64,000 bases of DNA. Origin: Enoplosus armatus (taxonomy: Eukaryota > Chordata > Actinopteri > Centrarchiformes > Enoplosidae). The notes beneath the pieces are model-generated. The model was not told where the DNA came from and did no database searches. It worked only from the letters and a program-made list of their open reading frames with translations. The stretch spans positions 21,294,774 to 21,358,773 of the forward strand of contig NC_092195.1 in the NCBI RefSeq assembly GCF_043641665.1. Reading direction: 5' to 3'. Shown piece by piece: positions 1 through 15,000 of the stretch. How positions within the stretch are numbered: the first letter of the stretch is position 1; each line of letters opens with the position of its first letter. The translations under genes were made by a program, and so were the position numbers.

Positions 1-3000
1 CAATGGCCCAGACAACAACAGGTGCCTCAACAACAACAGCTCCCAAAGCTACAACCACAGGTGCCACTCAAACAACCACAGTGGCCCAGACAACAACCAC
101 AGTTTCCCCAACAACTACCACAATAGCCCCAACAACAACAGCTCACCAAGCTACATCCACAGTGGCCAAGACAACAACAGGTGCCTCAACAAAAGGGGCT
201 CCAACAACAACAGCTCCCCAAGCTACAACCACAGTGGCCCCTCAAACTAAAAAAGTGGCCCTGACAACAACAGGTTCCTCAACAACAGCGGCCCCAACAA
301 CCGCAGGTTCCCCTACAACAACCACAGTGGCCCAGGCAACAACCACAGTTTCCCCAACAACTACCACAATTGCCGCATCAACAACATCTCCCCAAGCTAC
401 AACCACAGGCGCCCCTAAAACAACCACAGTGGCCCAGGCTACAACCACAGCTGCCCCAACAACTACCACAGTGGCCCAGACATCAACAGGTGCCTCAACA
501 ACAACAGCTCCCCAAGCTACAACCACTGGTTCCCCTCAAACAACCACAGTGGCCCAGACAACAACCACAGTTTCCCCAACAACTACCACAAAAACCCCAA
601 CAACAACAGCTCCCCAAGCTGCAACCACATTGGCACAGACAACAACAGGTGCCTCAACAACAGCGGCTCCAACAACAACAGCTCCCCAAGCTGCAACCAC
701 ATTGGCACAGACAACAACAGGTGCCTCAACAACAGCGGCCCCAACAACCGCAGGTTCCCCTAAAACAACCACAGTGGCCCAGGCAACAAGCACAGTTTCC
801 CCAACAACTACCACAATTGCTGCAATAACAACAAATCCCCAAGCAACAACCACAGGTGCCCCTAAAACAACCACAGTGGCCCAGACTACAACCACAGTTG
901 CCCCAACAACTACCACAGTGTCCCAGACAACAACAGGTGCCTCAACAACAGCGGCTCCAACAACAGCTCCACAAGCTACAACCACAGGTGCCACTCAAAC
1001 AACCACAGGGGCCCAGACAACAACCACAGTTTCCCCAACAACTACCACAGTTGCCACAACAACAACAGCTCCCCATGCTACAACCGCAGGTTCCCCTACA
1101 ACAACCAGAGTGGCCCAGGCTACAAGCACAGTTGCCCCAACAACTACCACAGTGGCCCAGACAACAACAGGTGCCTTAACAACAACAGCTCCCCAAGCTA
1201 CAACCACAGGTGCCCCTCAAACAACCACAGTGGCCCAGACAACAACCACAGTTTCCCCAACAACTACCACAACAGCCCCAACAACAACAGCTCCCCAAGC
1301 TACAACCACAGTGGCCCAGACAACAACAGGTGCCTCAACAACAGCGGCTCCAACAACAGCTCCACAAGCTACAACCACAGGTGCCACTCAAACAACCACA
1401 GGGGCCCAGACAACAACCACAGTTTCCCCAACAACTACCACAGTTGCCGCAACAACAACAGCTCCCCATGCTACAACCGCAGGTTCCCCTACAACAACCA
1501 CAGTGGCCCAAGCTACAACCACAGTGGCCCCTCAAACAACCACAGTTGCCCAGGCTACAACCACAGTTGCTCCAACAACTACAACAGTGGACCTGACAAC
1601 AACAGGTGCCTCAACAACAGCGGCCCCAACAACCGCAGGTTCCCCTACAACAACCAGAGTGGCACAGGCAACAACCACAGTTGCCTCAACAACTACCACA
1701 ATGGCCCAGACAACAACAGGTGCCTCAACAACAACAGCTCCCAAAGCTACAACCACAGGTGCCACTCAAACAACCACAGTGGCCCAGGCTACAACCACAC
1801 TTGCCTCAACAACTACCACAATGGCCCAGACAACAACAGGTGCCTCAACAACAACAGCTCCCAAAGCTACAACCACAGGTGCCACTCAAACAACCACAGT
1901 GGCCCAGACAACAACCACAGTTTCCCCAACAACTACCACAATAGCCCCAACAACAACAGCTCACCAAGCTACATCCACAGTGGCCAAGACAACAACAGGT
2001 GCCTCAACAAAAGGGGCTCCAACAACAACAGCTCCCCAAGCTACAACCACAGTGGCCCCTCAAACTAAAAAAGTGGCCCTGACAACAACAGGTTCCTCAA
2101 CAACAGCGGCCCCAACAACCGCAGGTTCCCCTACAACAACCACAGTGGCCCAGGCAACAACCACAGTTTCCCCAACAACTACCACAATTGCCGCATCAAC
2201 AACATCTCCCCAAGCTACAACCACAGGCGCCCCTAAAACAACCACAGTGGCCCAGGCTACAACCACAGCTGCCCCAACAACTACCACAGTGGCCCAGACA
2301 TCAACAGGTGCCTCAACAACAACAGCTCCCCAAGCTACAACCACTGGTTCCCCTCAAACAACCACAGTGGCCCAGACAACAACCACAGTTTCCCCAACAA
2401 CTACCACAAAAACCCCAACAACAACAGCTCCCCAAGCTGCAACCACATTGGCACAGACAACAACAGGTGCCTCAACAACAGCGGCTCCAACAACAACAGC
2501 TCCCCAAGCTGCAACCACATTGGCACAGACAACAACAGGTGCCTCAACAACAGCGGCCCCAACAACCGCAGGTTCCCCTAAAACAACCACAGTGGCCCAG
2601 GCAACAAGCACAGTTTCCCCAACAACTACCACAATTGCTGCAATAACAACAAATCCCCAAGCAACAACCACAGGTGCCCCTAAAACAACCACAGTGGCCC
2701 AGACTACAACCACAGTTGCCCCAACAACTACCACAGTGTCCCAGACAACAACAGGTGCCTCAACAACAGTGGCTCCAACAACAGCTCCACAAGCTACAAC
2801 CACAGGTGCCACTCAAACAACCACAGGGGCCCAGACAACAACCACAGTTTCCCCAACAACTACCACAGTTGCCACAACAACAACAGCTCCCCATGCTACA
2901 ACCGCAGGTTCCCCTACAACAACCAGAGTGGCCCAGGCTACAAGCACAGTTGCCCCAACAACTACCACAGTGGCCCAGACAACAACAGGTGCCTTAACAA

Positions 3001-6000
3001 CAACAGCTCCCCAAGCTACAACCACAGGTGCCCCTCAAACAACCACAGTGGCCCAGACAACAACCACAGTTTCCCCAACAACTACCACAACAGCCCCAAC
3101 AACAACAGCTCCCCAAGCTACAACCACAGTGGCCCAGACAACAACAGGTGCCTCAACAACAGCGGCTCCAACAACAGCTCCACAAGCTACAACCACAGGT
3201 GCCACTCAAACAACCACAGGGGCCCAGACAACAACCACAGTTTCCCCAACAACTACCACAGTTGCCGCAACAACAACAGCTCCCCATGCTACAACCGCAG
3301 GTTCCCCTACAACAACCACAGTGGCCCAAGCTACAACCACAGTGGCCCCTCAAACAACCACAGTTGCCCAGGCTACAACCACAGTTGCTCCAACAACTAC
3401 AACAGTGGACCTGACAACAACAGGTGCCTCAACAACAGCGGCCCCAACAACCGCAGGTTCCCCTACAACAACCAGAGTGGCACAGGCAACAACCACAGTT
3501 GCCTCAACAACTACCACAATGGCCCAGACAACAACAGGTGCCTCAACAACAACAGCTCCCAAAGCTACAACCACAGGTGCCACTCAAACAACCACAGTCG
3601 CCCAGGCTACAACCACACTTGCCTCAACAACTACCACAATGGCCCAGACAACAACAGGTGCCTCAACAACAACAGCTCCCAAAGCTACAACCACAGGTGC
3701 CACTCAAACAACCACAGTGGCCCAGACAACAACCACAGTTTCCCCAACAACTACCACAATAGCCCCAACAACAACAGCTCACCAAGCTACATCCACAGTG
3801 GCCAAGACAACAACAGGTGCCTCAACAAAAGCGGCTCCAACAACAACAGCTCCCCAAGCTACAACCACAGTGGCCCCTCAAACTAAAAAAGTGGCCCTGA
3901 CAACAACAGGTTCCTCAACAACAGCGGCCCCAACAACCGCAGGTTCCCCTACAACAACCACAGTGGCCCAGGCAACAACCACAGTTTCCCCAACAACTAC
4001 CACAATTGCCGCATCAACAACATCTCCCCAAGCTACAACCACAGGCGCCCCTAAAACAACCACAGTGGCCCAGGCTACAACCACAGCTGCCCCAACAACT
4101 ACCACAGTGGCCCAGACATCAACAGGTGCCTCAACAACAACAGCTCCCCAAGCTACAACCACTGGTTCCCCTCAAACAACCAAAGTGGCCCAGACAACAA
4201 CCACAGTTTCCCCAACAACTACCACAAAAACCCCAACAACAACAGCTCCCCAAGATGCAACCACAGTGGCACAGACAACAACAGGTGCCTCAACAACAGC
4301 GGCTCCAACAACAACAGCTCTCCAAGCTACAACCAGAGTGGCCCCTCAAACTAAAAAAGTGGCCCTGACAACAACAGGTTCCTCAACAACAGCGGCCCCA
4401 ACAACCGCAGGTTCCCCTACAACAACCACAGTGGCCCAGGCAACATCCACAGTGGCACAGGCAACAACCACAGTTGCAAAAGCAACTACAACAGTGGCCC
4501 TGACAACAACAGGTGCCTCAACAACAGCGGCTGCAACAACAACAGCTCCACAAGCTACAACCACAGGTGCCACTCAAACAACCACAGTGGCCCAGACAAC
4601 AACCACAGTTTCCCCAACAACTACCACAATTGCCGCAACAACAACAGCTCCCCATGCTACAACCGCAGGTTCCCCTACAACAACCACAGTGGCACAGGCA
4701 ACAACCACAGTTTCCCCAACAACTACCACAATAGCCCCAACAACAACAGCTCCCCAAGCTACAACCACAGTGGCCCAGGCAACAAGCACAGTTTCTCCAA
4801 CAACTACCACAATTGCCGCAATAACAACAAATCCCCAAGCAACAACCACAGGTGCCCCTAAAACAACCACAGTGGCCCAGACTACAACCACAGTTGCCCC
4901 AACAACTACCACAGTGTCCCAGACAACAACAGGTGGCTCAACAACAGCGGCTCCAACAACAGCTCCACAAGCTACAACCACAGGTGCCACTCAAACAACC
5001 ACAGGGACCCAGACAACAACCACAGTTTCCCCAACAACTACCACAGTTGCCACAACAACAACAGCTCCCCATGCTACAACCGCAGGTTCCCCTACAACAA
5101 CCAGAGTGGCCCAGGCTACAAGCACAGTTGCCCCAACAACTACCACAGTGGCCCAGACAACAACAGGTGCGTTAACAACAACAGCTCCCCAAGCTACAAC
5201 CACAGTGGCCCAGACAACAACAGGTGCCTCAACAACAGCGGCTCCAACAACAGCTCCACAAGCTACAACCACAGGTGCCACTCAAACAACCACAGGGGCC
5301 CAGACAACAACCACAGTTTCCCCAACAACTACCACAGTTGCCGCAACAACAACAGCTCCCCATGCTACAACCGCAGGTTCCCCTACAACAACCACAGTGG
5401 CCCAAGCTACAACCACAGTGGCCCCTCAAACAACCACAGTTGCCCAGGCTACAACCACAGTTGCTCCAACAACTACAACAGTGGACCTGACAACAACAGG
5501 TGCCTCAACAACAGCGGCCCCAACAACCGCAGGTTCCCCTACAACAACCAGAGTGGCACAGGCAAAAACCACAGTTGCCTCAACAACTACCACAATGGCC
5601 CAGACAACAACAGGTGCCTCAACAACAACAGCTCCCAAAGCTACAACCACAGGTGCCACTCAAACAACCACAGTGGCCCAGGCTACAACCACACTTGCCT
5701 CAACAACTACCACAATGGCCCAGACAACAACAGGTGCCTCAACAACAACAGCTCCCAAAGCTAAAACCACAGGTGCCACTCAAACAACCACAGTGGCCCA
5801 GACAACAACCACAGTTTCCCCAACAACTACCACAATAGCCCCAACAACAACAGCTCACCAAGCTACATCCACAGTGGCCAAGACAACAACAGGTGCCTCA
5901 ACAAAAGCGGCTCCAACAACAACAGCTCCCCATGCTACAACCACAGTGGCCCCTCAAACTAAAAAAGTGGCCCTGACAACAACAGCGGCCCCAACAACCG

Positions 6001-9000
6001 CAGGTTCCCCTACAACAACCACAGTGGCCCAGGCAACAACCACAGTTTCCCCAACAACTACCACAATTGCCGCATCAACAACATCTCCCCAAGCTACAAC
6101 CACAGGCGCCCCTAAAACAACCACAGTGGCCCAGGCTACAACCACAGCTGCCCCAACAACTACCACAGTGGCCCAGACATCAACAGGTGCCTCAACAACA
6201 ACAGCTCCCCAAGCTACAACCACTGGTTCCCCTCAAACAACCAAAGTGGCTCAGACAACAACCACAGTTTCCCCAACAACTACCACAATAGCCCCAACAA
6301 CAACAGCTCACCAAGCTACATCCACAGTGGCCAAGACAACAACAGGTGCCTCAACAAAAGCGGCTCCAACAACAACAGCTCCCCAAGCTACAACCACAGT
6401 GGCCCCTCAAACTAAAAAAGTGGCCCTGACAACAACAGGTTCCTCAACAACAGCGGCCCCAACAACCGCAGGTTCCCCAACAACTACCACAATTGCCGCA
6501 TCAACAACATCTCCCCAAGCTACAACCACAGGCGCCCCTAAAACAACCACAGTGGCCGAGACTACAACCACAGTTGCCCCAACAACTACCACAGTGGCCC
6601 AGACAACAACAGGTGCCTCAACAACAGCGGCTCCAACAACAGCTCCACAAGCTACAACCACAGGTGCCACTCAAACAACCACAGGGGCCCAGACAACAAC
6701 CACAGTTTCCCCAACAACTACCACAGTTGCCGCAACAACAACAGCTCCCCATGCTACAACCGCAGGTTTCCCTACAACAACCACAGTGGCCCAAGCTACA
6801 ACCACAGTGGCCCCTCAAACAACCACAGTTGCCCAGGCTACAACCACAGTTGCTCCAACAACTACAACAGTGGACCTGACAACAACAGGTGCCTCAACAA
6901 CAGCGGCCCCAACAACCGCAGGTTCCCCTACAACAACCAGAGTGGCACAGGCAACAACCACAGTTGCCTCAACAACTACCACAATGGCCCAGACAACAAC
7001 AGGTGCCTCAACAACAACAGCTCCCAAAGCTACAACCACAGGTGCCACTCAAACAACCACAGTGGCCCAGGCTACAACTACACTTGCCTCAACAACTACC
7101 ACAATGGCCCAGACAACAACAGGTGCCTCAACAACAACAGCTCCCAAAGCTACAACCACAGGTGCCACTCAAAAAACCACAGTGGCCCAGACAACAACCA
7201 CAGTTTCCCCAACAACTACCACAATAGCCCCAACAACAACAGCTCACCAAGCTACATCCACAGTGGCCAAGACAACAACAGGTGCCTCAACAAAAGCGGC
7301 TCCAACAACAACAGCTCCCCAAGCTACAACCACAGTGGCCCCTCAAACTAAAAAAGTGGCCCTGACAACAACAGGTTCCTCAACAACACCGGCCCCAACA
7401 ACCGCAGGTTCCCCTACAACAACCACAGTGGCCCAGGCAACAACCACAGTTTCCCCAACAACTACCACAATTGCCGCATCAACAACATCTCCCCAAGCTA
7501 CAACCACAGGCGCCCCTAAAACAACCACAGTGGCCCAGGCTACAACCACAGCTGCCCCAACAACTACCACAGTGGCCCAGACATCAACAGGTGCCTCAAC
7601 AAAAACAGCTCCCCAAGCTACAACCACTGGTTCCCCTCAAACAACCAAAGTGGCCCAGACAACAACCACAGTTTCCCCAACAACTACCACAAAAACCCCA
7701 ACAACAACAGCTCCCCAAGATGCAACCACAGTGGCACAGACAACAACAGGTGCCTCAACAACAGCGGCTCCAACAACAACAGCTCTCCAAGCTACAACCA
7801 GAGTGGCCCCTCAAACTAAAAAAGTGGCCCTGACAACAACAGGTTCCTCAACAACAGCGGCCCCAACAACCGCAGGTTCCCCTACAACAACCACAGTGGC
7901 CCAGGCAACATCCACAGTGGCACAGGCAACAACCACAGTTGCAAAAACAACTACAACAGTGGCCCTGACAACAACAGGTGCCTCAACAACAGCGGCTGCA
8001 ACAACAACAGCTCCACAAGCTACAACCACAGGTGCCACTCAAACAACCACAGTGGCCCAGACAACAACCACAGTTTCCCCAACAACTACCACAATTGCCG
8101 CAACAACAACAGCTCCCCATGCTACAACCGCAGGTTCCCCTACAACAACCACAGTGGCACAGGCAACAACCACAGTTTCCCCAACAACTACCACAATAGC
8201 CCCAACAACAACAGCTCCCCAAGCTACAACCACAGTGGCCCAGGCAACAAGCACAGTTTCTCCAACAACTACCACAATTGCCGCAATAACAACAAATCCC
8301 CAAGCAACAACCACAGGTGCCCCTAAAACAACCACAGTGGCCCAGACTACAACCACAGTTGCCCCAACAACTACCACAGTGTCCCAGACAACAACAGGTG
8401 CCTCAACAACAGCGGCTCCAACAACAGCTCCACAAGCTACAACCACAGGTGCCACTCAAACAACCACAGGGGCCCAGACAACAACCACAGTTTCCCCAAC
8501 AACTACCACAGTTGCCACAACAACAACAGCTCCCCATGCTACAACCGCAGGTTCCGCTACAACAACCAGAGTGGCCCAGGCTACAAGCACAGTTGCCCCA
8601 ACAACTACCACAGTGGCCCAGACAACAACAGGTGCCTTAACAACAACAGCTCCCCAAGCTACAACCACAGGTGCCCCTCAAACAACCACAGTGGCCCAGA
8701 CAACAACCACAGTTTCCCCAACAACTACCACAACAGCCCCAACAACAACAGCTCCCCAAGCTACAACGACAGTGGCCCAGACAACAACAGGTGCCTCAAC
8801 AACAGCGGCTCCAACAACAGCTCCACAAGCTACAACCACAGGTGCCACTCAAACAACCACAGGGGCCCAGACAACAACCACAGTTTCCCCAACAACTACC
8901 ACAGTTGCCGCAACAACAACAGCTCCCCATGCTACAACCGCAGGTTCCCCTACAACAACCACAGTGTCCCAAGCTACAACCACAGTGGCCCCTCAAACAA

Positions 9001-12000
9001 CCACAGTTGCCCAGGCTACAACCACAGTTGCTCCAACAACTACAACAGTGGACCTGACAACAACAGGTGCCTCAACAACAGCGGCCCCAACAACCGCAGG
9101 TTCCCCTACAACAACCACAGTGGCACAGGCAACAACCACAGTTGCCTCAACAACTACCACAATGGCCCAGACAACAACAGGTGCCTCAACAACAACAGCT
9201 CCCAAAGCTACAACCACAGGTGCCACTCAAACAACCACAGTGGCCCAGGCTACAACCACACTTGCCTCAACAACTACCACAATGGCCCAGACAACAACAG
9301 GTGCCTCAACAACAACAGCTCCCAAAGCTACAACCACAGGTGCCACTCAAACAACCACAGTGGCCCAGACAACAACCACAGTTTCCCCAACAACTACCAC
9401 AATAGCCCCAACAACAACAGCTCACCAAGCTACATCCACAGTGGCCAAGACAACAACAGGTGCCTCAACAAAAGCGGCTCCAACAACAACAGCTCCCCAA
9501 GCTACAACCACAGTGGCCCCTCAAACTAAAAAAGTGGCCCTGACAACAACAGGTTCCTCAACAACAGCGGCCCCAACAACCGCAGGTTCCCCTACAACAA
9601 CCACAGTGGCCCAGGCAACAACCACAGTTTCCCCAACAACTACCACAATTGCCGCATCAACAACATCTCCCCAAGCTACAACTACAGGCGCCCCTAAAAC
9701 AACCACAGTGGCCCAGGCTACAACCACAGCTGCCCCAACAACTACCACAGTGGCCCAGACATCAACAGGTGCCTCAACAACAACAGCTCCCCAAGCTACA
9801 ACCACTGGTTCCCCTCAAACAACCAAAGTGGCCGAGACAACAACCACAGTTTCCCCAACAACTACCACAAAAACCCCAACAACAACAGCTCCCCAAGATG
9901 CAACCACAGTGGCACAGACAACAACAGGTGCCTCAACAACAGCGGCTCCAACAACAACAGCTCTCCAAGCTACAACCAGAGTGGCCCCTCAAACTAAAAA
10001 AGTGGCCCTGACAACAACAGGTTCCTCAACAACAGCGGCCCCAACAACCGCAGGTTCCCCTACAACAACCACAGTGGCCCAGGCAACATCCACAGTGGCA
10101 CAGGCAACAACCACACTTGCAAAAACAACTACAACAGTGGCCCTGACAACAACAGGTGCCTCAACAACAGCGGCTGCAACAACAACAGCTCCACAAGCTA
10201 CAACCACAGGTGCCACTCAAACAACCACAGTGGCCCAGACAACAACCACAGTTTCCCCAACAACTACCACAATTGCCGCAACAACAACAGCTCCCCATGC
10301 TACAACCGCAGGTTCCCCTACAACAACCACAGTGTCACAGGCAACAACCACAGTTTCCCCAACAACTACCACAATAGCCCCAACAACAACAGCTCCCCAA
10401 GCTACAAACACAGTGGCCCAGGCAACAAGCACAGTTTCCCCAACAACTACCACAATTGCCGCAATAACAACAAATCCCCAAGCAACAACCACAGGTGCCC
10501 CTAAAACAACCACAGTGGCCCAGACTACAACCACAGTTGCCCCAACAACTACCACAGTGTCCCAGACAACAACAGGTGCCTCAACAACAGCGGCTCCAAC
10601 AACAGCTCCACAAGCTACAACCACAGGTGCCACTCAAACAACCACAGGGGCCCAGACAACAACCACAGTTTCCCCAACAACTACCACAGTTGCCGCAACA
10701 ACAACAGCTCCCCATGCTACAACCGCAGGTTCCCCTACAACAACCACAGTGGCCCAGGCTACAAGCACAGTTGCCCCAACAACTACCACAGTGGCCCAGA
10801 CAACAACAGGTGCCTTAACAACAACAGCTCCCCAAGCTACAACCACAGGTGCCCCTCAAACAACCACAGTGGCCCAGACAACAACCACAGTTTCCCCAAC
10901 AACTACCACAACAGCCGCAACAACAACAGCTCCCCAAGCTACAACCACAGTGGCCCAGACAACAACAGGTGCCTCAACAACAGCGGCTCCAACAACAGCT
11001 CCACAAGCTACAACCACAGGTGCCACTCAAACAACCACAGGGGCCCAGACAACAACCACAGTTTCCCCAACAACTACCACAGTTGCCGCAACAACAACAG
11101 CTCCCCATGCTACAACCGCAGGTTCCCCTACAACAACCACAGTGGCCCAAGCTACAACCACAGTGGCCCCTCAAACAACCACAGTTGCCCAGGCTACAAC
11201 CACAGTTGCTCCAACAACTACAACAGTGGACCTGACAACAACAGGTGCCTCAACAACAGCGGCCCCAACAACCGCAGGTTCCCCTACAACAACCAGAGTG
11301 GCACAGGCAACAACCACAGTTGCCTCAACAACTACCACAATGGCCCAGACAACAACAGGTGCCTCAACAACAACAGCTCCCAAAGCTACAACCACAGGTG
11401 CCACTCAAACAACCACAGTGGCCCAGGCTACAACCACACTTGCCTCAACAATTACCACAATGGCCCAGACAACAACAGGTGCCTCAACAACAACAGCTCC
11501 CAAAGCTACAACCACAGGTGCCACTCAAACAACCACAGTGGCCCAGACAACAACCACAGTTTCCCCAACAACTACCACAATAGCCCCAACAACAACAGCT
11601 CACCAAGCTACATCCACAGTGGCCAAGACAACAACAGGTGCCTCAACAAAAGCGGCTCCAACAACAACAGCTCCCCAAGCTACAACCACAGTGGCCCCTC
11701 AAACTAAAAAAGTGGCCCTGACAACAACAGGTTCCTCAACAACAGCGGCCCCAACAACCGCAGGTTCCCCTACAACAACCACAGTGGCCCAGGCAACAAC
11801 CACAGTTTCCCCAACAACTACCACAATTGCCGCATCAACAACATCTCCCCAAGCTACAACTACAGGCGCCCCTAAAACAACCACAGTGGCCCAGGCTACA
11901 ACCACAGCTGCCCCAACAACTACCACAGTGGCCCAGACATCAACAGGTGCCTCAACAACAACAGCTCCCCAAGCTACAACCACTGGTTCCCCTACAACAA

Positions 12001-15000
12001 CCACAGGTGCCCCTAAAACAACCACAGTGGCCCAGACTACAACCACAGTTGCCCCAACAACTACCACAGTGTCCCAGACAACAACAGGTGCCTCAACAAC
12101 AGCGGCTCCAACAACAACAGCTCCACAAGCTACAACCACAGGTGCCACTCAAACAACCACAGTGGCCCAGACAACAACCACAGTTTCCCCAACAACTACC
12201 ACAGTTGCCGCAACAACAACAGCTCCCCATGCTACAACCGCAGGTTCCCCTACAACAACCACAGTGGCCCAGGCTACAAGCACAGTTGCCCCAACAACTA
12301 CCACAATAGCCCCAACAACAACAGCTCCCCAAGCTACAACCACAGTGGCCCAGGCAACAACCACAGTTTCCCCAACAACTACCACAGTTGCCGCAACAAC
12401 AACAGCTCCCCATGCTACAACCGCAGGTTCCCCTACAACAACCACAGTGGCCCAAGCTACAACCACAGTGGCCCCTCAAACAACCACAGTTGCCCAGGCT
12501 ACAACCACAGTTGCTCCAACAACTACAACAGTGGACCTTACAACAACAGGTGCCTCAACAACAGCGGACCCAACAACCGCAGGTTCCCCTACAACAACCA
12601 CAGTGGCCCAGACTACAACCACAGTTGCCCCAACAACTACCACAGTGTCCCAGACAACAACAGGTGCCTCAACAACAGTGGCTCCAACAACAGCTCCACA
12701 AGCTACAACCACAGGTGCCACTCAAACAACCACAGGGGCCCAGACAACAACCACAGTTTCCCCAACAACTACCACAGTTGCCGCAACAACAACAGCTCCC
12801 CATGCTACAACCGCAGGTTCCCGTACAACAACCACAGAGGCCCAGGCTACAAGCACAGTTGCCCCAACAACTACCACAATAGCCCCAACAACAACAGCTC
12901 ACCAAGCTACATCCACAGTGGCCAAGACAACAACAGGTGCCTCAACAAAAGCGGCTCCAACAACAACAGCTCCCCAAGCTACAACCACAGTGGCCCCTCA
13001 AACTAAAAAAGTGGCCCTGACAACAACAGGTTCCTCAACAACAGCGGCCCCAACAACCGCAGGTTCCCCTACAACAACCACAGTGGCCCAGGCAACATCC
13101 ACAGTGGCACAGGCAACAACCACAGTTGCAAAAACAACTACAACAGTGGCCCTCACAACAACAGGTGCCTCAACAACAGCGGCTCCAACAACAACAGCTC
13201 CACAAGCTACAACCACAGGTGCCACTCAAACAACCACAGTGGCCCAGACAACAACCACAGTTTCCCCAACAACTACCACAATTGCCGCAACAACAACAGC
13301 TCCCCATGCTACAACCGCAGGTTCCCCTACAACAACCACAGTGGCACAGGCAACAACCACAGTTTCCCCAACAACTACCACAATAGCCCCAACAACAACA
13401 GCTCCCCAAGCTACAACCACAGTGGCACAGGCAACAACCGCAGTTGCTCCAACAAGTACAACAGTGGCCCTGACAACAACAGGTGCCTCAACAACAGCGG
13501 CCCCAACAACCGCAGGTTCCCCTAAAACAACCACAGTGGCCCAGGCAACAAGCACAGTTTCCCCAACAACTACCACAATTGACGCAATAACAACAAATCC
13601 CCAAGCAACAACCACAGGTGCCCCTAAAACAACCACAGTGGCCCAGACTACAACCACAGTTGCCCCAACAACTACCACAGTGTCCCAGACAACAACAGGT
13701 GCCTCAACAACAGCGGCTCCAACAACAGCTCCACAAGCTACAACCACAGGTGCCACTCAAACAACCACAGGGGCCCAGACAACAACCACAGTTTCCCCAA
13801 CAACTACCACAGTTGCCGCAACAACAACAGCTCCCCATGCTACAACCGCAGGTTCCCCTACAACAACCACAGAGGCCCAGGCTACAAGCACAGTTGCCCC
13901 AACAACTACCACAGTGGCCCAGACAACAACAGGTGCCTTAACAACAACAGCTCCCCAAGCTACAACCACAGGTGCCCCTCAAACAACCACAGTAGCCCAG
14001 ACAACAACCACAGTTTCCCCAACAACTACCACAACAGCCCCAACAACAACAGCTCTCCAAGCTACAACCACAGTGGCCCAGACAACAACAGGTGCCTCAA
14101 CAACAGCGGCTCCAGCAACAACAGCTCCCCAAGCTAAAACCACAGTGGCCCCTCAAACAACCATAGTTGCCCAGGCTACAACCACAGTTTCTCCAACAAC
14201 TACAACAGTGGCCCTGACAACAACAGGTGCCTCAACAACAGCGGCCCCAACAACCGCAGGTTCCCCTACAACAACCACAGTGGCTCAGGCAACAACCACA
14301 GTTTCCCCAACAACTACCACAATTGCCGCATCAACAACATCTCCCCAGGCTACGACCACAGTTGCCCCTAAAACAACCACAGTGGCCCAGAAAACAACCA
14401 CATTTTCCCCAACAACTACCAAAGATGCCCCAACAACAACAGGTGCCCCAACAACAGCTGCTCCAAAAACCACAGCTCCCCAAACTACAACCACAGTGGC
14501 CGCTACAACAACAGCTGTCACAACAACAACTTCACCAAAAACAACAACAGCTGTGCCAACAACAACATCTCCAGCAACAACAACCACAGCTGCCCCAACT
14601 ACAACCACACTGGCCGCAACAACAACAGCTGCCACAACAACAACTTCTCCAAAAACAACAACAGCTGTGCCAACATCAACAACAGTGGCTCCAACATCTA
14701 CAGCTCCCCAAGTTACAACCACAGTTGCCCAGACAACAACCACAGTCGCCCCAAAAAATACCACAATTGCCGCAATAACAACAGCTCCCCCAGCTACAAC
14801 CACAGGTGACCCTAAAACAACGACAGTGGCCCAGGCTACAACCACAGTTGCCCCAACAACTACCACAGTGGCTCAGACAACAACAGGTGCCTCAACAACA
14901 ACAGCTCCCCAAGCTACAACCACAGGTGCCCCTCAAACAACCACAGTGGCCCAGACAACAACCACAGTTTCCCCAATAATTACCAAAATAGCCCAAACAA

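Noticed and set aside
3..5. ATG at position 3 as the start of the giant protein
   Set aside because: The same ATG-GCC-CAG occurs inside every higher-order unit. There is no signal peptide after it, and the window simply begins mid-repeat.
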